Shown: positions 36,487 to 48,000 of the stretch, piece after piece
How the letters are laid out: each line of letters opens with the position of its first letter
Numbering within the stretch: position 1 is the stretch's first letter
Program-made: the position numbers and the translations under genes
Source: Phytoseiulus persimilis
Lineage: Eukaryota > Arthropoda > Arachnida > Mesostigmata > Phytoseiidae
Length of the DNA: 64,000 bases
Reading direction: 5' to 3'
NCBI GenBank assembly: GCA_037576195.1
Contig: CM075101.1
Span: 372,001-436,000, forward strand
The notes under the pieces: model-generated
The model's input: only the letters and a program-made list of their open reading frames with translations
Databases searched by the model: none
What the model was told of the DNA's origin: nothing

Positions 36487-37185
36487 TCAGACCAACCCAA
36501 GTCTCTCTCGACACTGCTTGAATATTTCCACCGAGAGGCTCTTCGTTAGTATATCCGCCGTCATATTCTTTGTCGATAGATGCTCCATAATGACTTTACC
36601 TTCATTGACCATCTGGCGAATGTAATGATGCCTGATGTCGATGTGTTTTGATCTCCTGTGTTGACTGTCGTTTGAAGTTAGCGCAAACGCTCCTTCATTG
36701 TCGCAATAGAGCTTCAGCGGACACTTCACGTCCACAGAAGGAAGTTCGTCCAAATTAAGCAGCCATGCAACTTCTTGGCAAGCAGCGGAACAGGCCATGT
36801 ATTCAGCCTCGTTAGAGGATAACGCCACAGTTGGCTGCTTACGGCTATTCCAAGACACTCCTGCTCCTGCCGCTAGGAACACAAAACCTGTAGTTGACCT
36901 CCGGCTGTCTAGGCATCCGGCCCAGTCCGCATCTGAGAATCCTTCCAATGCACCCGTTTTCGTTCCGTCGAACTTCAGCTGGAGATGTTGCGTCCCTTTC
37001 AGATAACGTATTATTCGCTCCACTGCCTTCCAGTGCATTTCGGACGGGTCTGCGCAAAATTGACTGACCGTACTAACAGCATGGCAAATATCTGGTCGGG
37101 TGACTTGCGATATGTGAATCAAGCATCCTACTGCTTCTCTATATGGGGCCTCCGTCCTTTTCTCTCCCTCTTTTCGCTTGACCAA
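36487..37185 (-). pseudogene. Copia A RNase H and end of pol
   Basis: This is the last third of the copia polyprotein, in the same frame as the next two upstream segments but separated by a TAG at about 37186-37188. It contains the end of the reverse transcriptase (YREAVGCLIHISQVTRPDI) and a complete-looking RNase H: FSDADWAGCLDSRRSTTGF, SSNEAEYMACSAACQEVAWL and LYCDNEGAFAL with their acidic residues, then the KHIDIRHHYIR block near the end. The stop lies just before the 3' polypurine tract. The domain itself is intact; only the upstream nonsense codon separates it. Confidence 0.9.
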
Positions 37186-37692
37186 CTAGATCCCAGCTTC
37201 CAGGGGCGTATCCACAGAGTTTGAGTCCGATAAATTAAATCTCTTCAGGCCTCTCTTGATATTCCCAGTCTGATCGAGGAAAATAGCTTTGTTTTGTTGA
37301 GTGATTCTTATTCCCAAACAATATTGTGCAGGTCCAAGGTCTTTCATCGGGAACACCCTCTTCAGATCGTTGACGATCTGATCCTGCAATCTCGTATCAT
37401 CGGTGAAAATTAGGATATCATCAACGTAGATTGTTAAGATGAGCACACCCTTGCCTTGGGATTTGTAGTAGCAACATCTGTCCGCTTTCAGCTCGGTCAG
37501 CCCCAGCACCTTGAGGCTCCTATCCAACGTCTCATACCAGACGTGACCGGCCTGCTTGAGACCATACAACGATTTCTTCAGCAGACACACCTTGTTCTCT
37601 ACCTTGAAAAGTTCAGGTTGTTCCATGAAGATTTCTTCCGACTCTAGCTTGCCGTGCAGGTAGGCTGTCTCAACATCCAGCTGATGTATTCT
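37186..37692 (-). pseudogene. Copia A reverse transcriptase, central part
   Basis: Same frame as its neighbours, bounded by a TAG at 37690-37692 and another at 37186-37188. Seen motifs are HQLDVETAYLHGKL (first catalytic Asp), LLKKSLYGLKQAGHVWYE, LTIYVDDILIFTDD (catalytic YVDD) and PMKDLGPAQYCLGIRI. All the catalytic aspartates are kept. The two nonsense codons are the only obvious faults in this segment, suggesting fairly recent loss of function. Confidence 0.9.
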
Positions 37693-39683
37693 CTATCCTT
37701 TCTGAGCTGCGCACGCGAACAAAAAACGTAAAGTTGTGATCTTGACCACCGGTGAGTAGGTTTCGTCGTAATTTACTCCTTTTGTCTGACCACAGCCACG
37801 GCCGACCAAACGTGCTTTGTATTTCGTGACAACTCCCTCGCTGTTCCGCTTAAGTTGAAAAACCCATTTTGAGGTTATAATTTTTCTTCCGCTCGGTCGA
37901 TCCACTAGGATCCACGTTTCGTTTTTATCATGGGCTTCAATCTCCGCCTCCATCGCTGACTTCCAGCTCTCTGGATATGATCTTGACATCGCTTTGGCAA
38001 CAGTAGATGGACAGTCGAACTCGGTCGTGGAGCTTGGCCCGCTCAAGTCGTCAAACACTCCTGTACTTGAACCGCACACACATGCGTAGTCCTTCATCCA
38101 AGCTGGCGGGTGTCGCTCTCGTGCGGGGTATCGTTTCTCTTCATCTGACCGCCTGTTATCGGATTCTCCCTGCCTTGACGCCTCTCCCATTGGCTTTCCT
38201 ATCTTCGGTGACTCTTGAGACTGAGATTTTTGAACGGGTTTCTCAAAAAATACATCTACTTCCTCACCGTCTCTCTCTTGTGGTTGCCCCATTTCTCCTG
38301 ACGCCTTGGTATTTTCATCGAAAATTACATCCCGCTTCCGCTCTATTACCGAGGTGTTCTCGATCGGAACCAATCGATAGGCTTTCGACGTGTCACTATA
38401 GCCGACAAAAATATACTTTCTGCTTTTGAAGTCCCACTTCTTGCGCTTTTCTTTTGCTACGTGACCATACGCGAGGGACACAAAAACTCTGAGAAATTTC
38501 AGATCGGGCTTCTTCCCGGTCCATGCCTCCTCTGGCGTCTGCCGTTGCAAGCTCGAAGTCGGACTTATGTTCTTCAACTTACAAGCTGTGTTGACGGCCT
38601 CTGCCCAGAAGGTTGACGGTAATCCTGAATAGGCTAGCATCGTTCTTGCTTTCTCGCTGATCGTTCGGATCGCGCGCTCCACCGAGCCATTGGATGCCGG
38701 AGAAAATGGAACTGTGAATTCATGCCAAATACCTTTCTCCCTGAAGTACTTCTTCACGCGATCATTCGCATACTCCGTACCGTTGTCGCTCCTCAGTGTT
38801 TTCATCTTGTTTCCACTGAGTCGCTTAATGGACACAACGAAATCCTTCAAATGATCGAATACTTCACCTTTCGATCGCATGAAATACACGAAGGTCATCT
38901 TTGTCAGATCATCGATGAAAATCAGGAAGTAACGATAACCACTCATGCTGGTAACATTCATTGGTCCACAAACGTCAGTGTGGAGAAGTTCTAATTTCTG
39001 CTTCGATTGAGACTCTGAACGTCGAAACGGTGCTCTAATTTGCTTGCCTTCGGCACAGGCGCCACACACTGGCAGGATCTTCGGAAGTGACCTAATCTTC
39101 TGTGCGATTGTTGCAGAAGATATTTCTGAAGCCTTTGAGCTAATCTGCTTTACGCTCAGGAGATTCACGCTCAAATCCGGAACATACAGAACGTTCGTCA
39201 AACGGGTCGGACACAACTTCCCTTGCACTCGAAGCTTCAGTTGAACATCGCCGAAACCTTTCGATTCAAGAACTTGACCGTTTGCAGTGGCAATTGACTT
39301 CTTCGCACCGTCAGTCCTCAGACTGATGAAGAGGTGCTTGCTCCTGGACATGTGCACACTGGCACCCGAGTCTACGAACCAGTCGTCTGACTCAGCACTG
39401 GAGCAGCATAACACTCTCTCGGTCTCTCCTTTTTCGTCCAGCATAACTTCCGCGACGTGTCCATGCTCACCACTGGACTCACAATCTTTCGCCATATGAC
39501 CGAACTTCTCGCACCTGTTGCACGTACCACGGAATCTTGCAGCTTTACCTCTGTACCCTTTGTTATTTCGGTTATCATTCCTGAACTGTGGTTGTTCTCC
39601 TCTCCGGTCACTGTTCCTGAACTGAGACTGTTCTCCGCTTCCGCGTTGAACCTGGCGACCCGCCAGTGCAGACTCTTGCTTCT
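37693..39683 (-). pseudogene. Copia A gag end, protease, integrase and start of RT
   Basis: An open frame of more than 660 codons on the minus strand. In order: a gag segment with the zinc knuckle CNRCEKFGHMAKDC (about 39480-39525), protease with WFVDSGASVHMSR (about 39350-39390), integrase core with LLHTDVCGPMNV, TLRSDNGTEYAND and SPASNGSVERAIRT holding the D, D, E triad, then KWVFQLKRNSEGVVTKYKAR and YDETYSPVVKITTLRF of the RT. Compared with copia B, about 80 residues before VCGACAEGK are missing, including the His-His half of the integrase zinc-binding motif. At 39683 the coding sequence is cut by the LTR of element B. Confidence 0.93.
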
Positions 39684-39852
39684 TGTTGAGCTGACGTAGC
39701 AAAAACTGCTCTTGATCAGTCTTCGTTATCCAAATAGTATATATAGAGGTGTGGAAATGAAATATTCTTTACTTCGTTCCACCACTAGTCCACGTGTGCT
39801 TAGTCTCTCACTCTGTCTGGCCAGTTACTATCTAGGATTGGGTAACTCATCA
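39684..39852 (+). repeat. Copia B 5' LTR
   Basis: 169 bp, TG...CA, with a TATATATAGAG box in the middle (about 39735). It differs from the 3' copy at two positions; one of them changes the poly(A) signal AATAAA to AATGAA in this copy. CTTCT lies directly before it. Confidence 0.96.
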
Positions 39853-39865
39853 GGTTATGGGCCCA
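39853..39865 (+). promoter_or_regulatory. Copia B primer-binding site (initiator tRNA-Met half)
   Basis: GGTTATGGGCCCA directly follows the 5' LTR and is complementary to the anticodon-arm region of initiator tRNA-Met, the half-tRNA primer known from Drosophila copia. Its ATG (39857) opens the gag frame. Confidence 0.88.
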
Positions 39866-41992
39866 GGACACCCGAAGGGGAAAGAAGATGATTACCAAGA
39901 AGTAGTTTTCGAGGACGATCCAGAAGAAGCTCACGTGAGGAGAACGGTGGACATGTCATAGGTCGAGACCGTGGCGTCGCCTGGCGCAGGAGTCGTACAG
40001 AACGTTGCAGTGCCAAGTTCGTTCGAGAAATTGAAAGGAGCATGCAACTACCTTGACTGGAAGTTCGCCATGGAGGCGCATTTGTTCAATTGCGATCTGT
40101 GGGATTTCGTTGAAGGCACAAGGGCAAACGAGCGTCAGGGGAAAAGGGCGAAAGGAGCCATCGTGTCAGGTATCATGAGCAATCTGTTCTCATCAATACG
40201 GTATAAGAAGACCGGAAAGGAAATCTGGGATGAACTTGAAAAAATGTACCAGCCGAGGGGCCTTTACAGAGAAGTAGCTTTGCTAGATGAACTGACGAGT
40301 GTTCGGTTCAGTGACTGTGAAGGAATGGAAGAGTACCTCAACAGGAAGATCAGCGCAGCGCAAAAGCTCAGGGCCATTGACGGCGATGTTAAAGATCGCT
40401 TGTTGGCAGGGCTGATTCTGATGAAGCTACCCGAGGAGTTCAATCCTCTGATTCAGAGCATCTCAGGTATTGGTGAAGAGGTCACGACCGAGATGGTGAA
40501 AGGAAGGCTGTTGGCTGCGGCCACGCGTCAAGAACTGCAGAAGCAGGAGTCGGCATTGGCAGGTCGCCAGATACAAAGAGGTGCCGGAGTGACTCACAAT
40601 CAATCCATGTACAGGAACGGTAGTGGAAATCGCGGTAAATTCGGTCAGAGGTTCCGAGGTACGTGCAGACGGTGCCAGAGATTTGGGCATACGGCGAAAG
40701 ATTGTCAAGTGAGAGTAGAGCGAGGTGGAGAGCGCGGAAATGTCGCCGAGGTGAGGAGCCAGGACATCGAAAGGGTGTTGTGTTGTTTCGCTGGTGAGTC
40801 AGACGATTGGTTCGTTGACTCCGGAGCCAGCGTGCACATGACGAGAAACAAGGAACTCTCCGTCAACTTTACCACCGACGGTCCGAAAAAGTCAGTCGCC
40901 ACAGCCAATGGTGAGGTTCTCGAAGCGAAAGGTGTCGGCGATGTTCTACTGAAATTTCGCGTCCAAGGCAGGCGGTACCTCACCCGCTTGACAGATGATA
41001 TTTTCGTTCCCGATTTGAGTGTCAACCTTGTTTCTGTGAAACAACTCAGTCGAAAGGGTTCCACGACTGTTTTCTGTGATGGAAGATGCGAGATTCGGGA
41101 CAGGAAAGGTCAGCTGTGTGCGGAGGCAAGCGATGTCAATGGGTTGTACAGACTGAAAAGTTGTACTGTGAGCGCCTTGGCGATTCCCTCGGTTGAAGCG
41201 AATTTCGAACTCTGGCACAAGAGATTAGGTCATCTGAATTACGAAAGCATGAAGAAACTGCCGCAAGGTCTGGTCAAAGGAGCATCGTTCCAAGTTCCGA
41301 AGACTTTGCCTGTGTGCGGTGCTTGCGCCGAAGGGAAGAAGAGTAGAGCACCATTCCATCGCTCAGAGTCGCAGTCGAAAGAGAAGCTAGAGCTGATGCA
41401 CAGCGATGTGTGCGGACCGATGAATGTGCCGAGCGTTAGTGGTTGCCGCTACTTCTTGACTTTCGTTGATGATAAAACAAAGATGACTTTTGTGTACTTC
41501 ATGAAGGCCAAGAGTGAGGTTTTCGAACATTTCAAGAACTTCATCATGTTTGCTGAGCGCTATTCAGGTAGCAAACTGAAAACGATTCGAAGTGACAACG
41601 GTACCGAGTACGTGAACGGTCGTATGGCGACGTACTTGCGAGGAAGAGGCATTCGGCACGAGATGAGTGTTCCGTTTTCGCCAGCTCAGAACGGGGTGGC
41701 GGAACGGGCACAGCGTACACTCACGGAGAAAGCGAGAGCGATGTTGGCGAACTCGAGACTCAAGTCAGTTTTCTGGGCGGAAGCGGTCAAGACAGCTTGT
41801 AGGCTGAAGAACCTCAGTCCAACCTCAAAGTTGCGAGACCAGACCCCAGTAGAGGCATGGACGGGAAGGAAGCCGGATTTGAGTTTCTTACGTGTGTTCG
41901 GATGCTTAGCATACGCTCAGGTCCCGAAACAGCAACGACGGAAGTGGGATTACAAACCCAAAGAGTATATCTTCGTTGGTTATTGTGACACC
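39857..41992 (+). pseudogene. Copia B gag, protease and integrase
   Basis: Gag starts at the ATG at 39857 inside the primer-binding site. One TAG at 39959-39961 interrupts the frame, which then stays open to the foreign junction at 41992 and beyond. Domains: gag core with SFEKLKGACNYLDWKFAMEA, zinc knuckle CRRCQRFGHTAKDC (about 40663-40705), protease WFVDSGASVHMTR (about 40808-40848), the integrase zinc-binding motif with LWHKRLGHLN (about 41209-41241) and CGACAEGK, and the integrase core with LMHSDVCGPMNV, TIRSDNGTEYVNG and SPAQNGVAERAQRT (about 41680-41721), a complete D-D-E triad. After FVGYCDTS the copia sequence ends abruptly. Apart from the TAG this half looks intact. Confidence 0.93.
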
Positions 41993-42099
41993 AGCTTGCC
42001 TTTGGTCCATCCGCGCTGCGCGCGGATGGACGGCGCCTTCCGCCATCGAGGCACTTTTCTCTCCCTTCACTGGTTCAGCATCCTGATTCTGAAATACAT
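41993..42099. other. Foreign leader between copia B integrase and the satellite
   Basis: About 107 bp that match neither copia nor the 45-bp satellite. It holds a perfect 12-bp-stem hairpin (42005-42031). It marks the left junction of the insert that carries the satellite; its origin is unknown. Confidence 0.6.
42005..42031. repeat. Perfect GC-rich hairpin at the left junction
   Basis: GTCCATCCGCGC, a loop of TGC and GCGCGGATGGAC form a 12-bp perfect stem 12 bp inside the junction with copia. A terminal hairpin of this kind is also a feature of Helitron ends, but the diagnostic CTRR terminus was not confirmed. Confidence 0.85.
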
Positions 42100-45000
42100 G
42101 GTCAGATTGGTCTCGGAATTACCCCTCCAGAGTTGGAAAGTAATGCTCAGATTGATCCCGGAATCACCCCTCCAGAGTTGGGAAGTAATGCTCAGATTGG
42201 CCCCGGAATCACCCCTCCAGAGTTGGAAAGAAATGCTCAGATTGACCCCGGAATAGACTTCAATTCCCGTAATACGGAGTACGGAAATTCTTAGCCTCGG
42301 AAGCATTGACGATAGAGCCCAAAGACCTTGAGTGAAATTGTTCACCGCAATGAGCTTTAAAACATCGCTTCGTCGTTTTCACTTTTTCCTCCAACTCCCT
42401 CACGGTGCTAGATAGATGAAAATGATGAAGAGCTTTTTTGTCTGCCACACTTCTCTGAACGATTTCGGTCATGACAATTTTCCGTCTATTCGCAACGATT
42501 CTGCCGGAAACTCGAAAAAACGTGGGCTCCACAACTGGGCTCATAAGACTAAGTGCGATAATCGGACTTGGAATTTTTGAGAACTCTCGCGAGAGTTTCC
42601 CTCATTTGTATCGGAACGAGTTGAGATAGACGGAAAAGTCTCATACCGAAATTGTTCAGCACGAAGAGGTGGACAAAGAAGCTCTTCATCATTTTCCCCT
42701 ATCTAGCACCGTAAGGGATGGAGAGGAAAAAGTGAAAACAACGAAGCAATGTTTTAAAGCTCATTGCGGTGAACAATTTCACTCAAAGACTTTTTCGTCT
42801 ATATTCAATGCTTCTAAGGCTAAGAATTTCCGTACTCCGTAATACGGAAATTGATGTCTGCCCCGGAATCACCCCTCCAGAGTTGGGAAATAATGCTCAG
42901 ATTGGTCTGGGAATCACCCCTCCAGAGTTGAGAAGTAATGCTCAGATTAGTCTCGGAATCACCCCTCCGGAGTTGGGAAGTAATGCCCAGATTGGTCTCG
43001 GAATCACCCCTCCAGAGTTGAGAAGTAATGCCCAGATTGGTCTCGGAATCACCCCTCCAGAGTTGGGAAGTAATGCTCAGATTGGTCTCGGAATCACCCC
43101 TCCAGAGTTGGAAAGAAATGCTCAGATTGGTCTCGGAATCACCCCTACAGAGTTGGGAAGTAATGCTCAGATTGGTCTCGGAATCACCCCTCCAGAGTGG
43201 GAAAGTAATGCTCAGATTGGTCTCGGAATCACCCCTCCAGAGTTGGAAAGAAATGCTCAGATTGGTCTCGGAATCACCCCTACAGAGTTGGGAAGTAATG
43301 CTCAGATTGGTCTCGGAATCACCCCTCCAGAATTGGAAAGTGATGGTCAGATTGGTCTCGGAATCACCCCTCCAGAGTTGAGAAGTAATGCTCAGATTGG
43401 TCTCGGAATCACCCCTCCAGAGTTGAGAAGTAATGCCCAGATTGGTCTCGGAATCACCCCTCCAGAGTTGGGAAGTAATGCTCAGATTGGTCTCGGAATC
43501 ACCCCTCCAGAGTTGGAAAGAAATGCTCAGATTGGTCTCGGAATCACCCCTACAGAGTTGGGAAGTAATGCTCAGATTGGTCTCGGAATCACCCCTCCAG
43601 AGTGGGAAAGTAATGCTCAGATTGGTCTCGGAATCACCCCTCCAGAGTTGGAAAGTAATGCTCAGATTGGTCTCGGAATCACCCCTCCAGAGTGGGAAAG
43701 TAATGCTCAGATTTGTCTCGGAATCACCCCTCCAGAGTTGAGAAGTAATGCTCAGATTGGTCTCGGAATCACCCCTCCAGAGTTGGAAAGTAATGCTCAG
43801 ATTGGTCTCGGAATCACCCCTCCAGAGTGGGGAAAGTAATGCTCAGATTTGTCTCGGAATCACCCCTCCAGAGTTGAGAAGTAATGCTCAGATTGGTCTC
43901 GGAATCACCCCTACAGAGTTGGGAAGTAATGCTCAGATTGGTCTCGGGAATCACCCCTCCAGAGTTGAGAAGTAATGCTCAGATTGGTCTCGGAATCACC
44001 CCTACAGAGTTGGGAAGTAATGCTCAGATTGGTCTCGGAATCACCCCTCCAGAGTTGAGAAGTAATGCTCAGATTGGTCTCGGAATCACCCCTACAGAGT
44101 TGGGAAGTAATGCTCAGATTGGTCTCGGAATACCCCTCCAGAGTTGGGAAGTAATGCTCAGATTGGTCTCGGAATCACCCCTCCAGAGTTGGGAAGTAAT
44201 GCTCAGATTGGTCTCGGAATCACCCCTCCAGAGTTGAGAAGTAATGCTCAGATTGGTCTCGGAATCACCCCTCCAGAGTTGGAAAGTAATGCTCAGATTG
44301 GTCTCGGAATCACCCCTCCAGAGTTGGAAAGTAATGCTCAGATTGGTCTCGGAATCACCCCTCCAGAGTCGGAAAGTAATGCTCAGATTTGTCTCGGAAT
44401 CACCCCTCCAGAGTTGGGAAGTAATACTCAGATTGGTCTCGGAATCACCCCTCCAGAGTTGGGAAGTAATGCTCAGATTGGTCTCGGAATCACCCCTCCA
44501 GAGTTGAGAAGTAATGCTCAGATTGGTCTCGGACTCACCCCTCCAGAGTTGGGAAGTAATGCTCAGATTGGTCTCGGAATCACCCCTCCAGAGTTGGGAA
44601 GTAATGCTCAGATTGGTCTCGGAATCACCCCTCCAGAGTTGGAGAAGTAATGCTCAGATTGGTCTCGGAATCACCCCTCCAGAGTTGGAAAGTAATGCTC
44701 AGATTGGTCTCGGAATCACCCCTCCAGAGTTGGGAAGTAATGCTCAGATTGGTCTCGGAATCACCCCTCCAGAGTTGGGAAAGTAATGCTCAGATTGGTC
44801 TCGGAATCACCCCTCCAGAGTTGGGAAGTAATGCCTCAGATTGGTCTCGGAATCACCCCTCCAGAGTTGGAAAGTAATGCTCAGATTGGTCTCGGAATCA
44901 CCCCTCCAGAGTTGGAAAGTAATGCTCAGATTGGTCTCGGAATCACCCCCAGAGTTGGAAAGTAATGCTCAGATTGGTCTCGGAATCACCCCTCCAGAGT

Positions 45001-48000
45001 TGGGAAGTAATGCTCAGATTGGTCTCGGAATCACCCCTCCAGAGTTGGAAAGTAATGCTCAGATTGGTCTCGGAATCACCCCTCCAGAGTTGGGAAGTAA
45101 TGCTCAGATTGGTCTCGGAATCACCCCTCCAGAGTTGAGAAGTAATGCTCAGATTGGTCTCGGAATCACCCCTCCAGAGTTGGGAAGTAATGCTCAGATT
45201 GGTCTCGGAATCACCCTCCAGAGTTGGGAAGTGATGCTCAGATTGGTCTCGGAATCACCCCTCCAGAGTTGGAAAGTAATGCTCAGATTGGTCCGGAATC
45301 ACCCCTCCAGAGTTGGAAAGTAATGCTCAGATTGGTCTCGGAATCACCCCTCCAGAGTTGGAAAGTAATGCTCAGATTGGTCTCGGAATCACCCCTCCAG
45401 AGTTGGAAAGTAATGGCAGATTGGTCTCGGAATCACCCCTCCAGAGTTGGAAAGTAATGCTCAGATTGGTCTCGGAATCACCCCTCCAGAGTTGGAAAGT
45501 AATGCTCAGATTTGTCTCGGAATCACCCCTCCAGAGTTGGGAAGTAATGCTCAGATTGGTCTCGGAATCACCCCTCCAGAGTTGGGAAGTAATGCTCAGA
45601 TTGGTCTCGGAATCACCCCTCCAGAGTTGGGAAAGTAATGCTCAGATTGGTCTCGGAATCACCCCTCCAGAGTTGGAAAGTAATGCTCAGATTGGTCTCG
45701 GAATCACCCCTCCAGAGTTGGAAAGTAATGCTCAGATTGGTCTCGGAATCACCCCTCCAGAGTTGGGAAAGTAATGCTCAGATTGGTCTCGGAATCACCC
45801 CTCCAGAGTTGGAAAGTAATGCTCAGATTGGTCTCGGATCACCCCTCCAGAGTTGGAAAGTAATGCTCAGATTGGTCTCGGAATCACCCCTCCAGAGTTG
45901 AGAAGTAATGCTCAGATTGGTCCCGGAATCACCCCTCCAGTTGGAAAGTAATGCTCAGATTGGTCTCGGAATCACCCCTCCAGAGTTGGGAAGTAATGCT
46001 CAGATTGGTCTCGGAATCACCCCTCCAGAGTTGGGAAAGTAATGCTCAGATTGGTCTCGGAATCACCCCTCCAGAGTTGGAAAGTAATGCTCAGATTGGT
46101 CTCGGAATCACCCCTCCAGAGTGGGAAAGTAATGCTCAGATTGGTCTCGGAATCACCCCTCCAGAGTTGGAAGTAATGCTCAGATTGGTCTCGGAATCAC
46201 CCCTCCAGAGTTGGAAAGTAATGCTCAGATTGGTCTCGGAATCACCCCTCCAGAGTTGGGAAAGTAATGCTCAGATTGGTCTCGGAATCACCCCTCCAGA
46301 GTTGAGAAGTAATGCTCAGATTGGTCTCGGAATCACCCCTCCAGAGTTGGGAAGTAATGCTCAGATTGGTCTCGGAATCACCCCTCTCCAGAGTTGGAAG
46401 TAATGCTCAGATTGGTCTCGGAATCACCCCTCCAGAGTTGGGAAAGTAATGCTCAGATTGGTCTCGGAATCACCCCTCCAGAGTTGGAAAGTAATGCTCA
46501 GATGGTCTCGGAATCACCCCTCCAGAGTTGGGAAGTAATGCTCAGATTGGTCTCGGAATCACCCCTCCAGAGTTGGGAAGTAATGCTCAGATTGGTCTCG
46601 GAATCACCCCTCCAGAGTTGGGAAGTAATGCTCAGATTGGTCTCGGAATCACACCCCTCCAGAGTTGGAAGTAATGCTCAGATTGGTCTCGGAATCACCC
46701 CTCCAGAGTTGGGAAGTAATGCTCTCAGATTGGTCCGGAATCACCCCTCCAGAGTTGGAAAGTAATGCTCAGATTGGTCTCGGAATCACCCCTCCAGAGT
46801 TGGAAAGTAATGCTCAGATTGGTCTCGGAATCACCCCTCGAGTTGGAAAGTAATGCTCAGATTGGTCTCGGAATCACCCCTCCAGAGTTGGAAAGTAATG
46901 CTCAGATTGACCCGGAATCACCCCTCCAGAGTTGGAAAGTAATGCTCAGATTGGTCTCGGAATCACCCCTCCAGAGTTGGAAAGTAATGCTCAGATTGGT
47001 CTCGGAATCACCCCTCCAGAGTTGGAAAGTAATGCTCAGATTGGTCTCGGAATCACCCCTCCAGAGTTGGAAAGTAATGCTCAGATTGGTCTCGGAATCA
47101 CCCCTCCAGAGTTGGAAAGTAATGCTCAGATTGGTCTCGGAATCACCCCTCCAGAGTTGGAAAGTAATGCTCAGATTGGTCTCGGAATCACCCCTCCAGA
47201 GTTGGAAAGTAATGCTCAGATTGGTCTCGGAATCACCCCTCCAGAGTTGGAAAGTAATGCTCAGATTGGTCTCGGAATCACCCCTCCAGAGTTGGAAAGT
47301 AATGCTCAGATTGGTCTCGGAATCACCCCTCCAGAGTTGGAAAGTAATGCTCAGATTGGTCTCGGAATCACCCCTCCAGAGTTGGAAAGTAATGCTCAGA
47401 TTGGTCTCGGAATCACCCCTCCAGAGTTGGAAAGTAATGCTCAGATTGGTCTCGGAATCACCCCTCCAGTTGGAAAGTAATGCTCAGATTGGTCTCGGAA
47501 TCACCCCTCCAGAGTTGGAAGTAATGCTCAGATTGGTCTCGGAATCACCCCTCCAGAGTTGGAAGTAATGCTCAGATTGGTCTCGGAATCACCCCTCCAG
47601 AGTTGGGAAAGTAATGCTCAGATTGGTCTCGGAATCACCCCTCCAGAGTTGGGAAGTAATGCTCAGATTGGTCTCGGAATCACCCCTCCAGAGTTGGAAA
47701 GTAATGCTCAGATTGGTCTCGGAATCACCCCTCCAGAGTTGGAAAGTAATGCTCAGATTGGTCTCGGAATCACCCCTCCAGAGTTGGGAAGTAATGCTCA
47801 GATTGGTCTCGGAATCACCCCTCCAGAGTTGGAAGTAATGCTCAGATTGGTGAATCACCCCTCCAGAGTTGGGAAGTAATGCTCAGATTGGTCTCGGGAA
47901 TCACCCCTCCAGAGTTGGAAGTAATGCTCAGATTGGTCTCGGAATCACCCCTCCAGAGTTGGAAAGTAATGCTCAGATTGGTCTCGGAATCACCCCTCCA

